Positions 1 to 8,434 of a stretch of 64,000 nucleotides of DNA are shown here, one piece after another. The position numbers were made by a program, and so were the translations under genes. The DNA comes from Bifidobacterium reuteri DSM 23975 (GTDB lineage: Bacteria; Actinomycetota; Actinomycetes; Actinomycetales; Bifidobacteriaceae). Where the stretch lies: the NCBI RefSeq assembly GCF_000741695.1, contig NZ_JGZK01000003.1:62001-126000 (forward strand). The letters run 5' to 3'. The stretch's first letter is position 1; each line of letters begins with the position of its first letter. Below the pieces are notes generated by a model. That model worked only from the letters and a program-made list of their open reading frames with translations, was not told where the DNA came from and did no database searches.

Positions 1-299
1 CGGCCGTGGTCTTGACGCATGGGGATCTGACGCTCGACACCACGCGCCGGCTGGTCTTCCGCGACCATGGCCGCACGCTTGTCAAACTCACGCCCAAGGA
101 GTACGGCGTACTGCTCGAACTGATGCGTGCGGACGGCGGGTATGTGAGCGTGCAGGAACTGTATGAGACGGTCTGGGATGATGCGTCCGCCGCCGAACCG
201 GCGGACGTGATCAAGACCACCATCTATTCGCTGCGCCGCAAGCTGGGCGACCGCGACGCCATCGAATCCACGCGAGGGGAAGGATACCGGCTGTCATGA
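1..299 (+). CDS. Response regulator, OmpR/PhoB family, C-terminal part (5' end outside window)
   Basis: This is the DNA-binding end of a two-component response regulator. The visible 98 or so codons form a winged-helix transcriptional regulatory domain, including the typical LTPKEYGVLLELM recognition-helix lead-in and the closing wing, RGEGYRL. The receiver domain lies before base 1, so the start is unknown; the reading frame is open to the window edge. The stop codon overlaps the start of the downstream sensor kinase by four bases (ATGA), so the two are translationally coupled and form one signalling pair. The genes regulated are not known; the ECF transporter immediately downstream is a plausible target, by position only. 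Confidence 0.9.
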   Translation, partial: AVVLTHGDLTLDTTRRLVFRDHGRTLVKLTPKEYGVLLELMRADGGYVSVQELYETVWDDASAAEPADVIKTTIYSLRRKLGDRDAIESTRGEGYRLS

Positions 300-1882
300 C
301 AACTCTCTCCCCGACCTCCCCTGCGGGCGGCCGCATGCAAGGACTCCGTCCCTTGCTCAACCGTCTCGCCGCCCTGGCCCGCCGGCTGCGTCCCTCATCG
401 TTCCGCGCGAAGGTGACCTTGGCCGTCGCGCTGACGATCATCGCGATGATGACGGCGTTGATCGTCGCACAGAACATCATCGTGACCCGCACCGCCGCAA
501 GACAGAATGAGATGATGTCGCTGTGCATGAACTCCGACGGCAGCGTCTCCGTCTCCACGCGCAAGGAGTATTCGGACGCCGCCCCGACGGGCGACATCCC
601 CATGGCCTGCTACTCGGGCACGCGCGGCAACCTTGAGGGGGCGACACTGTACTCCCCGGCGAACACGCAGGAATGGGACGACGTCGAATCCAGCGCATCC
701 CAGGACAAGCCGCTCATCCTCGATCGGAGCAACGGCGTGATCATCGGCACTGCGAACGCCGTCACCGACTCCCTGACCGGCATGATGCGTACGGTGTCCA
801 TCGTGATGCTCGCCCTGTTCGGTCTGCTCGCGGTCGGGGCGGCATGGTTCATCGGCACGGTGCTCTCCCGGCGCGTGACCGCCGTGGACCGTCAGGTGGC
901 GGCGCTGCAGCCGGACGACCTGAGCGCGCGGCTCGACGTGAAGCCCGGCCATGACGACATCGACCGGCTCGTGGATTCGATCAACGGCATGCTCGACCGC
1001 GTGCAGACATCCTCCGAGGCCGAACGACGGTTCGTGTCCAACGCCTCGCATGAGCTGCGCACGCCGATCGCCGCCGTGGAAACTAACCTCGACGCACCGC
1101 TCGCCCAAGGCCGGTTCCCCAAGGACGTGGAGCCGTCCGTGCGCCGTGCGCTCGCCGCGAACCGGCGCGGCGCGGCCTTGGTGCAGGCGTTATTGACGCT
1201 GTCGCGCATCCAGAGCGGGGCGTTCGATGGCACAGGAGATGGCACCGGTAATGGCGGCAATCGTGGCAGCAGCCTCAGCGTCATCGGCGACCGCACCATA
1301 ACGGACGACACCCTGACAGACCGCACCGTGGCGGACGGCACCGTCGCGAATCTGAACGATTGCGTGGGCGCCGCGCTCGAGGATATCGGCGCGGACATCC
1401 GGGCGCAAAGCCTCACTGTACGGGTCGACCGTCCAGACGAATCCGCCGATCCAGTCACAGTGCCCGTCAATCCGTCGCTGCTGGCGCTTGCAGTGGGCAA
1501 TCTGATCCGCAACGCCGCGGTGCACAACGTGCAGGACGGCTCTATCGAGGTCGCCATCGATGTTGATCATGGCGCGGATAGCGACGGAAACGGGAAGGTG
1601 CCGGGCGGCGCCGAGACAGCAGACGACAACGCCACCCCTGGGATGACGGCCGGCGGAAGATCCGTCGCCCTGACCGTGACGAACACCACCGACGAGACCT
1701 TGCCGGAGGACTTGGACGACCTGATGCAGCCGTTCCATCGCGGCACCAATTCGCGTATCAGCGCCGTGCCCGGCGTGGGGCTGGGCCTGTCCATCGCGGA
1801 TGCCGCGTGCAAGGCGATGGGCGCCACATTGGAACTGGGGCGAACTGAGGATAATAGATTCCACGCTGCGATTCTGTTCTGA
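296..1882 (+). CDS. Sensor histidine kinase
   Basis: This 528-residue membrane kinase partners the preceding response regulator. An N-terminal membrane helix (about residues 42-62) is followed by an extracytoplasmic sensor loop. A second membrane helix (about 165-190) leads into a HAMP linker. The HisKA box reads SNASHELRTPIA, with the phospho-accepting histidine near residue 252. The C-terminal HATPase domain has an N-box (LIRNAAVHN) and a glycine-rich GVGLGLSIA motif. Between H-box and N-box there is a low-complexity stretch rich in G, D and T (about residues 310-350), and another G/D-rich insert lies within the ATPase domain; both are probably flexible linkers. The signal sensed is unknown. 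Confidence 0.92.
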   Translation: MTTLSPTSPAGGRMQGLRPLLNRLAALARRLRPSSFRAKVTLAVALTIIAMMTALIVAQNIIVTRTAARQNEMMSLCMNSDGSVSVSTRKEYSDAAPTGDIPMACYSGTRGNLEGATLYSPANTQEWDDVESSASQDKPLILDRSNGVIIGTANAVTDSLTGMMRTVSIVMLALFGLLAVGAAWFIGTVLSRRVTAVDRQVAALQPDDLSARLDVKPGHDDIDRLVDSINGMLDRVQTSSEAERRFVSNASHELRTPIAAVETNLDAPLAQGRFPKDVEPSVRRALAANRRGAALVQALLTLSRIQSGAFDGTGDGTGNGGNRGSSLSVIGDRTITDDTLTDRTVADGTVANLNDCVGAALEDIGADIRAQSLTVRVDRPDESADPVTVPVNPSLLALAVGNLIRNAAVHNVQDGSIEVAIDVDHGADSDGNGKVPGGAETADDNATPGMTAGGRSVALTVTNTTDETLPEDLDDLMQPFHRGTNSRISAVPGVGLGLSIADAACKAMGATLELGRTEDNRFHAAILF

Positions 1883-1893
1883 GCCGAGACAAC

Positions 1894-1926
1894 GGCACTA
1901 TCCGGCGCGACAGGCCGGATAGTGCC
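1894..1926 (+). terminator. Hairpin terminator after the sensor kinase
   Basis: A perfect 13-bp inverted repeat (GGCACTATCCGGC with a 7-base loop) begins 11 bases after the kinase stop codon. There is no long T-run, but placement and stability suggest a terminator separating the two-component pair from the transporter operon. Confidence 0.7.
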
Positions 1927-1942
1927 CTTGGTAAAACAGGTA

Positions 1943-1971
1943 TTGCCTTTCCCCCGAATCACCGATACATT
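1943..1971 (+). promoter_or_regulatory. Candidate promoter of the ECF transporter operon
   Basis: TTGCCT (1943-1948) and TACATT (1966-1971) are separated by 17 bases, a reasonable sigma-70-like -35/-10 pair. They lie just past the terminator and about 65 bases before the GTG start of the S-component gene. This is a pattern match only. Confidence 0.35.
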
Positions 1972-2034
1972 GGCGAGAGGACCATTATCCATTCATACGA
2001 ACATTCACGCGAACTCATACGAAACGGAATCATT

Positions 2035-2706
2035 GTGACCTCACCGAATACACCCGCAGAAACCCCGAACCAGCCCGCGCAGTCCGTGTCTCAGTCCGCA
2101 CCGGAAGCCAGGAAGCCCGGCAAGCTCCAGGTCGCCGACCTCATCACCATCGGCGTCTTCGCGGCGCTGTACTTCGTGATGGTGTGCATCGCCACGCTGG
2201 TGAGCACCATCGCCATGGGCGGCTTCGGCTCGATCTTCCTTCCTGCCGTGGCCGCGTTGATCTCCGGCTGCGTGTACATGCTGCTCGCAGCACGTCTTGG
2301 CAAGTTCGGCGGCATCACCGTCATGGGCGTGGTGATCGGCCTGTTCCTGTTCGTCTCCGGCCACTTCGTGCTCTCGTTCATCGCCAGCATCGTCTTCCCC
2401 GTGGCCGCCGACCTCATCGCGCGCGCCGGCAAGTACAAGAGCAAGGTGTTGCTGCTCGTCAGCTACATGGTCTTCTCCTACGGCCTGACCGGCCCGATCC
2501 TGCCATTGTGGTTCATGAAGGACGCCTATGTGGCGAGCCTGCAGGCCCGCGGCAAGGACGCGGCGTACATCGATGGCGTCTTCGCCAATATCAACACCGG
2601 CTCGTTCTTCCTCGCGATGGGCGCGATCCTGGTCTGCGCGGCCCTCGGCGGCTGGTTCGGACAGAAGATGCTCAAGAAGCATTTCGTCAAGGCCGGCATC
2701 GTCTGA
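2035..2706 (+). CDS. ECF transporter S component, MptD/TIGR02185-like
   Basis: A 223-residue integral membrane protein with about six hydrophobic segments. After a polar N-terminus of roughly 35 residues, the core (starting LITIGVFAALYFVMV) resembles the conserved membrane family known as TIGR02185 or MptD-like, a substrate-binding S component of energy-coupling-factor transporters. It starts at a GTG and ends by overlapping the ATG of the T component by one base. The order S-T-ATPase matches a dedicated (group I) ECF importer. The substrate cannot be read from this protein; the ZinT-like domain on the ATPase hints at a metal. Confidence 0.82.
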   Translation: MTSPNTPAETPNQPAQSVSQSAPEARKPGKLQVADLITIGVFAALYFVMVCIATLVSTIAMGGFGSIFLPAVAALISGCVYMLLAARLGKFGGITVMGVVIGLFLFVSGHFVLSFIASIVFPVAADLIARAGKYKSKVLLLVSYMVFSYGLTGPILPLWFMKDAYVASLQARGKDAAYIDGVFANINTGSFFLAMGAILVCAALGGWFGQKMLKKHFVKAGIV

Positions 2707-3482
2707 TGCGGGCCAACCTGAATGATTCTTCAGTGAACGCCTCACGTCCGTCGGCTACACCGGCGACGGGGGCGTTCGCATATGCCGTCCGGCCCACGCT
2801 CGACCCGCGTACAAAGCTGTTCCTGCTGCTCGCGGCCAATCTCATGCTGTTCTTCCATGTGGCGCTGACCACGCAGATCGTCATGGTCGTCCTGTTCCTC
2901 ATCCCACTGGCGGCGGCCGGACGATGGAAAACCACGCTCAATTTCGCCATCACCTATGCCGCGTTCACGGCGCTGGGCCTGCTTGACCCGGACGCGCTCG
3001 GACTGCCGTGGCTGCATGTGGTTTCGGCGCTGGCGGTAGGGCTGGCGATGATGTTGCCCTGCTTCATCACAGGCGCCTACGCGTTCACCACCACGTCGGC
3101 CAGCGAGTTCATCTGTTCGATGCGGCGCATGCATGCGCCGGAGGCAGTGGTGATTCCCTGTGTGGTGGTGATCAGGTTCTTCCCCACCATCGCCGAGGAT
3201 TACCGTCAGATCCGCAACGCGATGGCTTTGCGAGGCATCGCGGCTGGCGGCTGGGGACTGCTGAGGCATCCGGCGCAGTCGCTGGAATACATCCTCATAC
3301 CGCTGCTCATGAATGCCACGACCGTGGCGCAGGACCTGTCCGTGGCGGCCCTGACCAAGGGGTTGGGTCGTGAGGGAGCGCATACCTCACGCACACGGAT
3401 TCGCATGGGGGTCCTCGACTGGCTGGCGATGGTTGTGGTGAGCGTGCCGATCATCCTTGACATGGCTGGGGTATTGAGATGA
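2706..3482 (+). CDS. ECF transporter T component (EcfT-like transmembrane protein)
   Basis: A 258-residue coupling subunit that links the S component to the ATPase. I chose the ATG at 2706, which overlaps the previous stop (TGATG); the frame also stays open further upstream, but that part is a shadow of the S-component gene. There are about four to five membrane segments, starting near DPRTKLFLLLAANLM, which is the usual EcfT opening motif. The cytoplasmic coupling region contains the ALRG signature (RQIRNAMALRG), which docks on the ATPase. The stop overlaps the next start (ATGA), so all three genes are translationally coupled. Confidence 0.88.
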   Translation: MRANLNDSSVNASRPSATPATGAFAYAVRPTLDPRTKLFLLLAANLMLFFHVALTTQIVMVVLFLIPLAAAGRWKTTLNFAITYAAFTALGLLDPDALGLPWLHVVSALAVGLAMMLPCFITGAYAFTTTSASEFICSMRRMHAPEAVVIPCVVVIRFFPTIAEDYRQIRNAMALRGIAAGGWGLLRHPAQSLEYILIPLLMNATTVAQDLSVAALTKGLGREGAHTSRTRIRMGVLDWLAMVVVSVPIILDMAGVLR

Positions 3483-5647
3483 GCGTGCGGAACCGGGAAT
3501 CCATAACAGACCACGTGTCGTTCAGATATGAGCATGCACAGGAAACAGCCTTGCACGATGTCTCATTGGACGTCCATCAAAGCCGATGCATCGTATTGTG
3601 CGGCGCAAGCGGCTGTGGCAAAACCACTTACTCCCGCATAGTCAACGGGCTTGTGCCGCAGTTCTTCCACGGCGAGTTCACCGGCCGACAGATCACCTGC
3701 GGCCTCGACGCGTCGACCGTGCCGATTGACCGGCTCACACCGTTGGTCGGCAGCGTGTTCCAGAATCCAAAGACCCAGTACTTCAACGCGAACGTCACCG
3801 ACGAACTGGCATTCGCCGCCGAGAACATGGGATTGCCTGCGGACGACATCAACCGGCGCATCGCGTCGGTGTCCGACCGGTTCGGCATCGGACCGCTGCT
3901 TGGACGCAGCATCTTCCACCTATCCGGCGGACAGAAGCAGCGCATCGCCATGGCGGCGGCAAGCGTGCTGAATCCGAGGCTGATGGTGCTGGACGAGCCG
4001 ACCAGCAATCTCGACGCTCACGCCATCGCGGACATGCGTACCATGATCGAGCGGATGAAGGCCGACGGGCTCACCATCATCATCGCCGAACACCGGCTAG
4101 CATGGCTCAACGGTGTGGCCGACCGGTACGTGGTTTTCGACGGCGGCCGTATCGTCAGGGAGTACGAGGCCAGCGAATTCCTCGCTCTCTCCCCCGGCTG
4201 CATCGCCGCGATGGGTCTGCGCGCGCTCAACCTCGAACCGTACCGCAAGCAGATCGCGGAGTTGGAGAGGCGGCGAGCATTCCCCTCCTCTTCCAGCGGG
4301 GCGACGCCTCTGCTCGCCACACGCGACCTCGCCATCGGCTACCGAGGACGCGACGGCTTCATGCGGCATGTGCCGGACATGGCCTTCCGCGCCGGTGAAA
4401 TCACCGGGCTGATGGGGCACAACGGCTGTGGGAAGACCACGTTGGTGAAGACACTGACCGGGCTCGTCAAGCCGGCCGGCGGCACCATCATGCTCAACGG
4501 TCGGAAGGCCCGTCCGCGTGACCTCACGCGCGCCGGATTCATGGTGATGCAGGACGTCAACTATCAGCTGTTCTCCGACAGCGTGCGCGAGGAGCTCATG
4601 ATCGGGTTGGACGAGACCGACCCGGCCGTAATCGCGCAGGCTGACCGGGTGATGGACGACCTCGATCTCACCGCGTTCGCCGACCGGCATCCGATGAGCC
4701 TATCGGACGGGCAGAAGCAGCGCGTCGCCATAGGCTCCGCGCTGATGTGCGGCAAGGACCTCATCATCCTCGACGAGCCGACGAGCGGACTCGACCGTTA
4801 CCACATGGAGCAGGTGGGCGGACTACTGCGTCAATTGGCCGCCCGCGGCAAGGCGATCCTCGTGGTTACGCACGACGAGGAGCTGGCCGCCGGCTGGTGC
4901 GACCGTATCATCAATCTGGAAAAGGAACCAATCATGAATGCGACAAACATGTCAGGCACAGCGGGCGCACCGGCGTTCGACATCGCCGACTGGCTTGGGG
5001 ACTGGGAAAGCTTCGAGCATTACATTGATTCGGACGACCCCACCATCCAGCAAACCTGGGAGGCCGCCGAGCAGGCGGTGCTCGCAGATCCCCGGATGGC
5101 GCCGATGGCCGCCCATGGCATCCGCACATTCTGGTCAATGGCGTGCGCCACCACAAGTCCAGAGAACATCATCCATATCGGATGGTGGCGGGTGAGCGAG
5201 CCGGGCGGAGCCGGTGCCGCCGCCAGCGCTGTGATTCGCATCGAATGGTTCGCCGAGGACAACACCAGCCTCGACATCTACGACTACCGCATCGACCATG
5301 TGATCGAACATGGCCTGGAAGGCTCCCCGACTTTCGTGTTCACGACCGACGACCCCAATGCCGAGGACAGTCCGTTCCGCTGGCTGCTGGTCATCGCGCC
5401 ATTGCCCTCGCGCAGGGCGTTCACCAAAGGCGGACTGCTGAGTCATCTGCATTTCCAGTACGCCAATGACCTCGCCACGCTGGTCGTCAGCGGAGAACCG
5501 GATGCCGACATTCATGCAGAAGGCACCGCGTCCGGCTCAGCCACGGAGACCCTACACAATCCGCGATGGTATGCCACCATGTGCGCCGATGAGGGCACCG
5601 TCCAGGACCGTTGCGCAATCATCCGCGCGTTGCACCACCTGCAGTAG
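3479..5647 (+). CDS. Tandem ECF-type ABC ATPase fused to a ZinT-like metal-binding domain
   Basis: A 722-residue protein with three parts. The first ATPase (about residues 12-240) has Walker A GASGCGKT at 42-49, signature LSGGQKQ and Walker B LMVLDEP. The second (about 283-475) has Walker A GHNGCGKT near 312, signature LSDGQKQ and LIILDEP. Residues 494-722 resemble the ZinT/YodA family of periplasmic zinc/cadmium-binding proteins, including an HxH motif (SHLHFQYAND). An in-frame ATG at 4934 has a good ribosome site (AAAGGA) about eight bases upstream, so the last domain could also be made alone as a 237-residue protein. There is no signal peptide before it. The fusion suggests, but does not prove, a transition-metal substrate. 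Confidence 0.85.
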   Translation: MSVRNRESITDHVSFRYEHAQETALHDVSLDVHQSRCIVLCGASGCGKTTYSRIVNGLVPQFFHGEFTGRQITCGLDASTVPIDRLTPLVGSVFQNPKTQYFNANVTDELAFAAENMGLPADDINRRIASVSDRFGIGPLLGRSIFHLSGGQKQRIAMAAASVLNPRLMVLDEPTSNLDAHAIADMRTMIERMKADGLTIIIAEHRLAWLNGVADRYVVFDGGRIVREYEASEFLALSPGCIAAMGLRALNLEPYRKQIAELERRRAFPSSSSGATPLLATRDLAIGYRGRDGFMRHVPDMAFRAGEITGLMGHNGCGKTTLVKTLTGLVKPAGGTIMLNGRKARPRDLTRAGFMVMQDVNYQLFSDSVREELMIGLDETDPAVIAQADRVMDDLDLTAFADRHPMSLSDGQKQRVAIGSALMCGKDLIILDEPTSGLDRYHMEQVGGLLRQLAARGKAILVVTHDEELAAGWCDRIINLEKEPIMNATNMSGTAGAPAFDIADWLGDWESFEHYIDSDDPTIQQTWEAAEQAVLADPRMAPMAAHGIRTFWSMACATTSPENIIHIGWWRVSEPGGAGAAASAVIRIEWFAEDNTSLDIYDYRIDHVIEHGLEGSPTFVFTTDDPNAEDSPFRWLLVIAPLPSRRAFTKGGLLSHLHFQYANDLATLVVSGEPDADIHAEGTASGSATETLHNPRWYATMCADEGTVQDRCAIIRALHHLQ

Positions 5648-5660
5648 TCGAGCTCACCGC

Positions 5661-5754
5661 GAAGCATACAGCGGAGCTGTTTGCAGGACGAGCCGGCAGC
5701 GAATGACTTGGGAGAGAGATACAAGCTGGAATCCGTAGTTATTGGCGAGGCAAT
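5661..5754. repeat. Dispersed intergenic repeat, copy 1 (hairpin-headed)
   Basis: This lies in the 210-base gap between two convergent genes (5648-5857). It opens with an imperfect hairpin (ACAGC-GGA-GCTGT) and closes with a conserved tail running through GAGAGA, AAT.CG, TTA and GGCGAGGCAAT. A longer relative lies at 36980-37134 with the same head and tail and a different middle. I see no coding potential. The rest of the gap has no other recognisable feature. Confidence 0.6.
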
Positions 5755-5857
5755 CCACTAGCTCGCGTTGAGACGCGACATTGTCCGTGTCCTGCAATTG
5801 GGAACGCACTGCGTGCGCGGCATGCCGACTCGCCTGTCGGGTGGCCAGGAAGTGGCT

Positions 5858-6565
5858 TCAGCTGTTGCGATTGATCTCGATGTCGGTGACGGTGAGGTTC
5901 GCCTCGTTGACGAGGTTGAACAGGATGACCTCGGCCAGGGGCCCGGGCTGCATGAATGTATGCTGCTTGGCCTCGGACACGTAGTCATGGCTGTCGCGGT
6001 AGAAGGCGGTGTCGATGCCGCCCGGGTAGACGGCCACCACCTTGACGCTGGTGCCCTTGTACGCGGCCTGCAGGCTCTTGGTGTAGCCCTTCTCGCCCCA
6101 CTTGGTGGCGCAGTACACGCTTTCGTTCGCATTGCCGCGGGTGGCCGCGGTGCTCATGATCTGCGCGATTTTCACGTTCTGCTCATCGCAGGCCTTCAAC
6201 GTCTCCACGGTCCACAGGATCATTCCCTTGAGACCCTTGAGGCACTTGTCCACGTCGGAGGCCTCATAGGCGGTGGGCACTTTGAACGACGGCTGGCCTG
6301 CGTTGTTGATGAGCAGGTCAATGTGGCCAAGCGCGGCGATGTCGGCTACGGAAGCGCGCACGAACGCCTCGTCGGTGATGTCACCCACATAAGCCCGGTA
6401 CGATTCGGCCGGCCATTGCGCGGACAGCTCCTCCTGCCGCTCGGCGTTGAAGTCGATGCCCGCCACGAGCCAGCCCTTGGCGATGAGCTGGCTGGCGAAC
6501 TCGTAACCGAGTCCCATGGCACTACCGGTGACGATGGCGATCTTCTGTCCTGTCGGGGTTGCCAT
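5858..6565 (-). CDS. Short-chain dehydrogenase/reductase
   Basis: A 235-residue NAD(P)-dependent oxidoreductase of the classical SDR family. The N-terminus has the Rossmann motif TGSAMGLGYEFA, followed by the NNAG motif (LLINNAGQPS) and the catalytic YCATKWGEKG (Y-x3-K). The frame is open further upstream, but the start at 6565 (MATPTGQK) is preceded by AAAGGAG at correct spacing and begins right where the family begins. The substrate is not predictable. It stands alone, convergent with the ECF operon and downstream of the ABC-F gene on the same strand. Confidence 0.9.
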   Translation of the reverse strand: MATPTGQKIAIVTGSAMGLGYEFASQLIAKGWLVAGIDFNAERQEELSAQWPAESYRAYVGDITDEAFVRASVADIAALGHIDLLINNAGQPSFKVPTAYEASDVDKCLKGLKGMILWTVETLKACDEQNVKIAQIMSTAATRGNANESVYCATKWGEKGYTKSLQAAYKGTSVKVVAVYPGGIDTAFYRDSHDYVSEAKQHTFMQPGPLAEVILFNLVNEANLTVTDIEINRNS

Positions 6566-6695
6566 GATCGGCTCCTTTGCTCCGTTGGTCCTTTGGTTTT
6601 TCAATGGGATTGTCGATTGTCCGTTGTGGCGGAGTTTTCCTCCTCGGCAAACCTCCGCCACGGCTCCGCTTGGCGCGGGAGCCTTGATATGCCAG

Positions 6696-8297
6696 CTACT
6701 CCTCCGCCACGAGTTCCAGATAGCTGTCGTTCCACAGGTCCTCGTCGCCGTCGGGCATGAGCAGCACGCGCTCGGGGTTGAGCGCCTCGACCGCGCCCTC
6801 ATCGTGGGTGACGAGCACGATCGCGCCCTCGTATTTGGCGATGGCCTTGAGGATCTCCTCGCGGGAGGCCGGATCGAGGTTGTTCGTGGGCTCGTCGAGC
6901 AGCAACACGTTGGCGCGCGAGGTCACCAGCGTAGCCAGCGCCAGACGCGTCTTCTCGCCACCGGAAAGCACACGTGCCGGCTTCATCGCGTCATCCCCGG
7001 AAAACAGGAACGAGCCGAGGATGGAGCGGGCCTGTGTGTCGTTGAGCTCCGGAGCCACATGCGTGAGGTTCTCCAGCACGGTGGCGTTGAGGTCCAGTGT
7101 GTCGTGCTCCTGGGCGAAATAGCCGATCTTGCATCCGTGGCCGTAGTCCACGGATCCGGTGTCAGGCTGCTCCAGATGAGCCAGCAGACGCAGCGTGGTG
7201 GTCTTGCCGGCGCCGTTGTATCCCAGGATCACCACACGCGAGCCCTTGTCGATTGCGAGGTTCACACCGGCGAACACGATGTTGGAGCCATACGCCTTGG
7301 AGATGTCCTTGGCCATGATCGGCGTCTTGCCGCAGGCGGCCGGCTCCGGGAAGCGGATGTCGGCGACCTTCTCCTTCTTCTGCGCCTCCGAGGTGTTCTC
7401 CAGCAGTTTCTCCGCGCGCCGCATCATGTTCTGCGCCGCCACGGCCTTCGTGGCCTTCGCGTGCAGTCGGATGCCCTGCTTCATCAGGCGTTCGGCCTTC
7501 TTCTCGGCCACCTCGCGCTCACGGCGACGACGCTCCTCATCCACGACGCGCTGGTGCAGATACGCCTTCCAGCCGAGCGAATACATGTCGATCTGTCCGA
7601 GCTGGGCATCGAGATGCCACACCTTGTTCACGGTTTCGTCGAGCAGTTCGGTGGAGTGGGAGATCACCAGGAAACCGCCCTCGTATTTCTTCAGGAAGCC
7701 ACGCAGCCATTCGATGGAATCCGCGTCCAGATGGTTGGTCGGCTCGTCGAGGATGAGCGTGTCCGCGTCGGAGTAGAGGATGCGCGCCAGTTCGATACGC
7801 CGGCGCTGGCCACCGGAGAGGGTGCCGAGCTGCTGCTCCATGACATCCTGCGGCAGACCCAGTGATGCGGCCATCGCAGTGGCTTCGGATTGGGCCGCAT
7901 ATCCCCCGGCCTTTTCGAAGTCCTGCATGGCCTTGTCGTACCGGGTCATGGCCTTGCTCATCACATCCGGGTCGGGGTCGGTCATCTCCTTCTCGGCCTT
8001 GCGGATCCGGCTGATGATGGTGGCGATGTCCCTTGCGCTCATCATACGGTCGAGCGCGGTCTGCGTAGGGTCGGCGGCATGCGTGTCCTGAGGAAGATAA
8101 CCGAGCTTGCCGGATACGCGCACCTTGCCAGATGTGGGCAGCATATCCCCGGTGATGACGCGCGTCAGCGTCGTCTTGCCGGCGCCGTTGCGGCCTACGA
8201 GACCGATCTTGTCCCCTTTGGCCACGTGGAAATCCGTGGGGTGAAGCAGTGTCCGCGCGCCGATCTGAATCTCCAGACCCTGTGCATCAATCGCCAT
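6696..8297 (-). CDS. ABC-F family ATPase (translation-factor or resistance type)
   Basis: A 533-residue soluble protein with two ABC ATPase domains and no membrane segments. Domain 1 has Walker A GRNGAGKTT, signature LSGGQRRR and LILDEPTNHLD. Domain 2 has GYNGAGKTT, LSGGEKTR and LLLDEPTNNLD. The connecting region (about residues 235-310) is long, charged and helical (EERRRREREVAEKKAERLMK), as in the P-site tRNA interaction motif of ABC-F proteins that act on the ribosome. The family includes translation factors such as EttA and antibiotic-resistance factors; the sequence does not tell which. It diverges from the nnr gene. Confidence 0.92.
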   Translation of the reverse strand: MAIDAQGLEIQIGARTLLHPTDFHVAKGDKIGLVGRNGAGKTTLTRVITGDMLPTSGKVRVSGKLGYLPQDTHAADPTQTALDRMMSARDIATIISRIRKAEKEMTDPDPDVMSKAMTRYDKAMQDFEKAGGYAAQSEATAMAASLGLPQDVMEQQLGTLSGGQRRRIELARILYSDADTLILDEPTNHLDADSIEWLRGFLKKYEGGFLVISHSTELLDETVNKVWHLDAQLGQIDMYSLGWKAYLHQRVVDEERRRREREVAEKKAERLMKQGIRLHAKATKAVAAQNMMRRAEKLLENTSEAQKKEKVADIRFPEPAACGKTPIMAKDISKAYGSNIVFAGVNLAIDKGSRVVILGYNGAGKTTTLRLLAHLEQPDTGSVDYGHGCKIGYFAQEHDTLDLNATVLENLTHVAPELNDTQARSILGSFLFSGDDAMKPARVLSGGEKTRLALATLVTSRANVLLLDEPTNNLDPASREEILKAIAKYEGAIVLVTHDEGAVEALNPERVLLMPDGDEDLWNDSYLELVAEE

Positions 8298-8434
8298 GCC
8301 TCACCTGCCGCTTTCCTTCGAATCCTGAACTATTGCGAATAAACCAACAGACCATGGTAGCGGAAGGCGTGAAGAATGGTGGCGTGACGGCTAGAATGAT
8401 TCATGGTCATGCCGTTCTCACAAGGGGGATTGCC

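Noticed and set aside
2184..3482. A longer, 432-codon version of the ECF T component
   Set aside because: The upstream 174 codons overlap the S-component gene and are Arg/His-rich shadow; the start at 2706 is coupled to the S-component stop.
6516..7865. A 449-codon plus-strand ORF opposite the ABC-F gene
   Set aside because: It is antisense to a clear ABC-F ATPase with all motifs, a normal effect of high GC at third positions.
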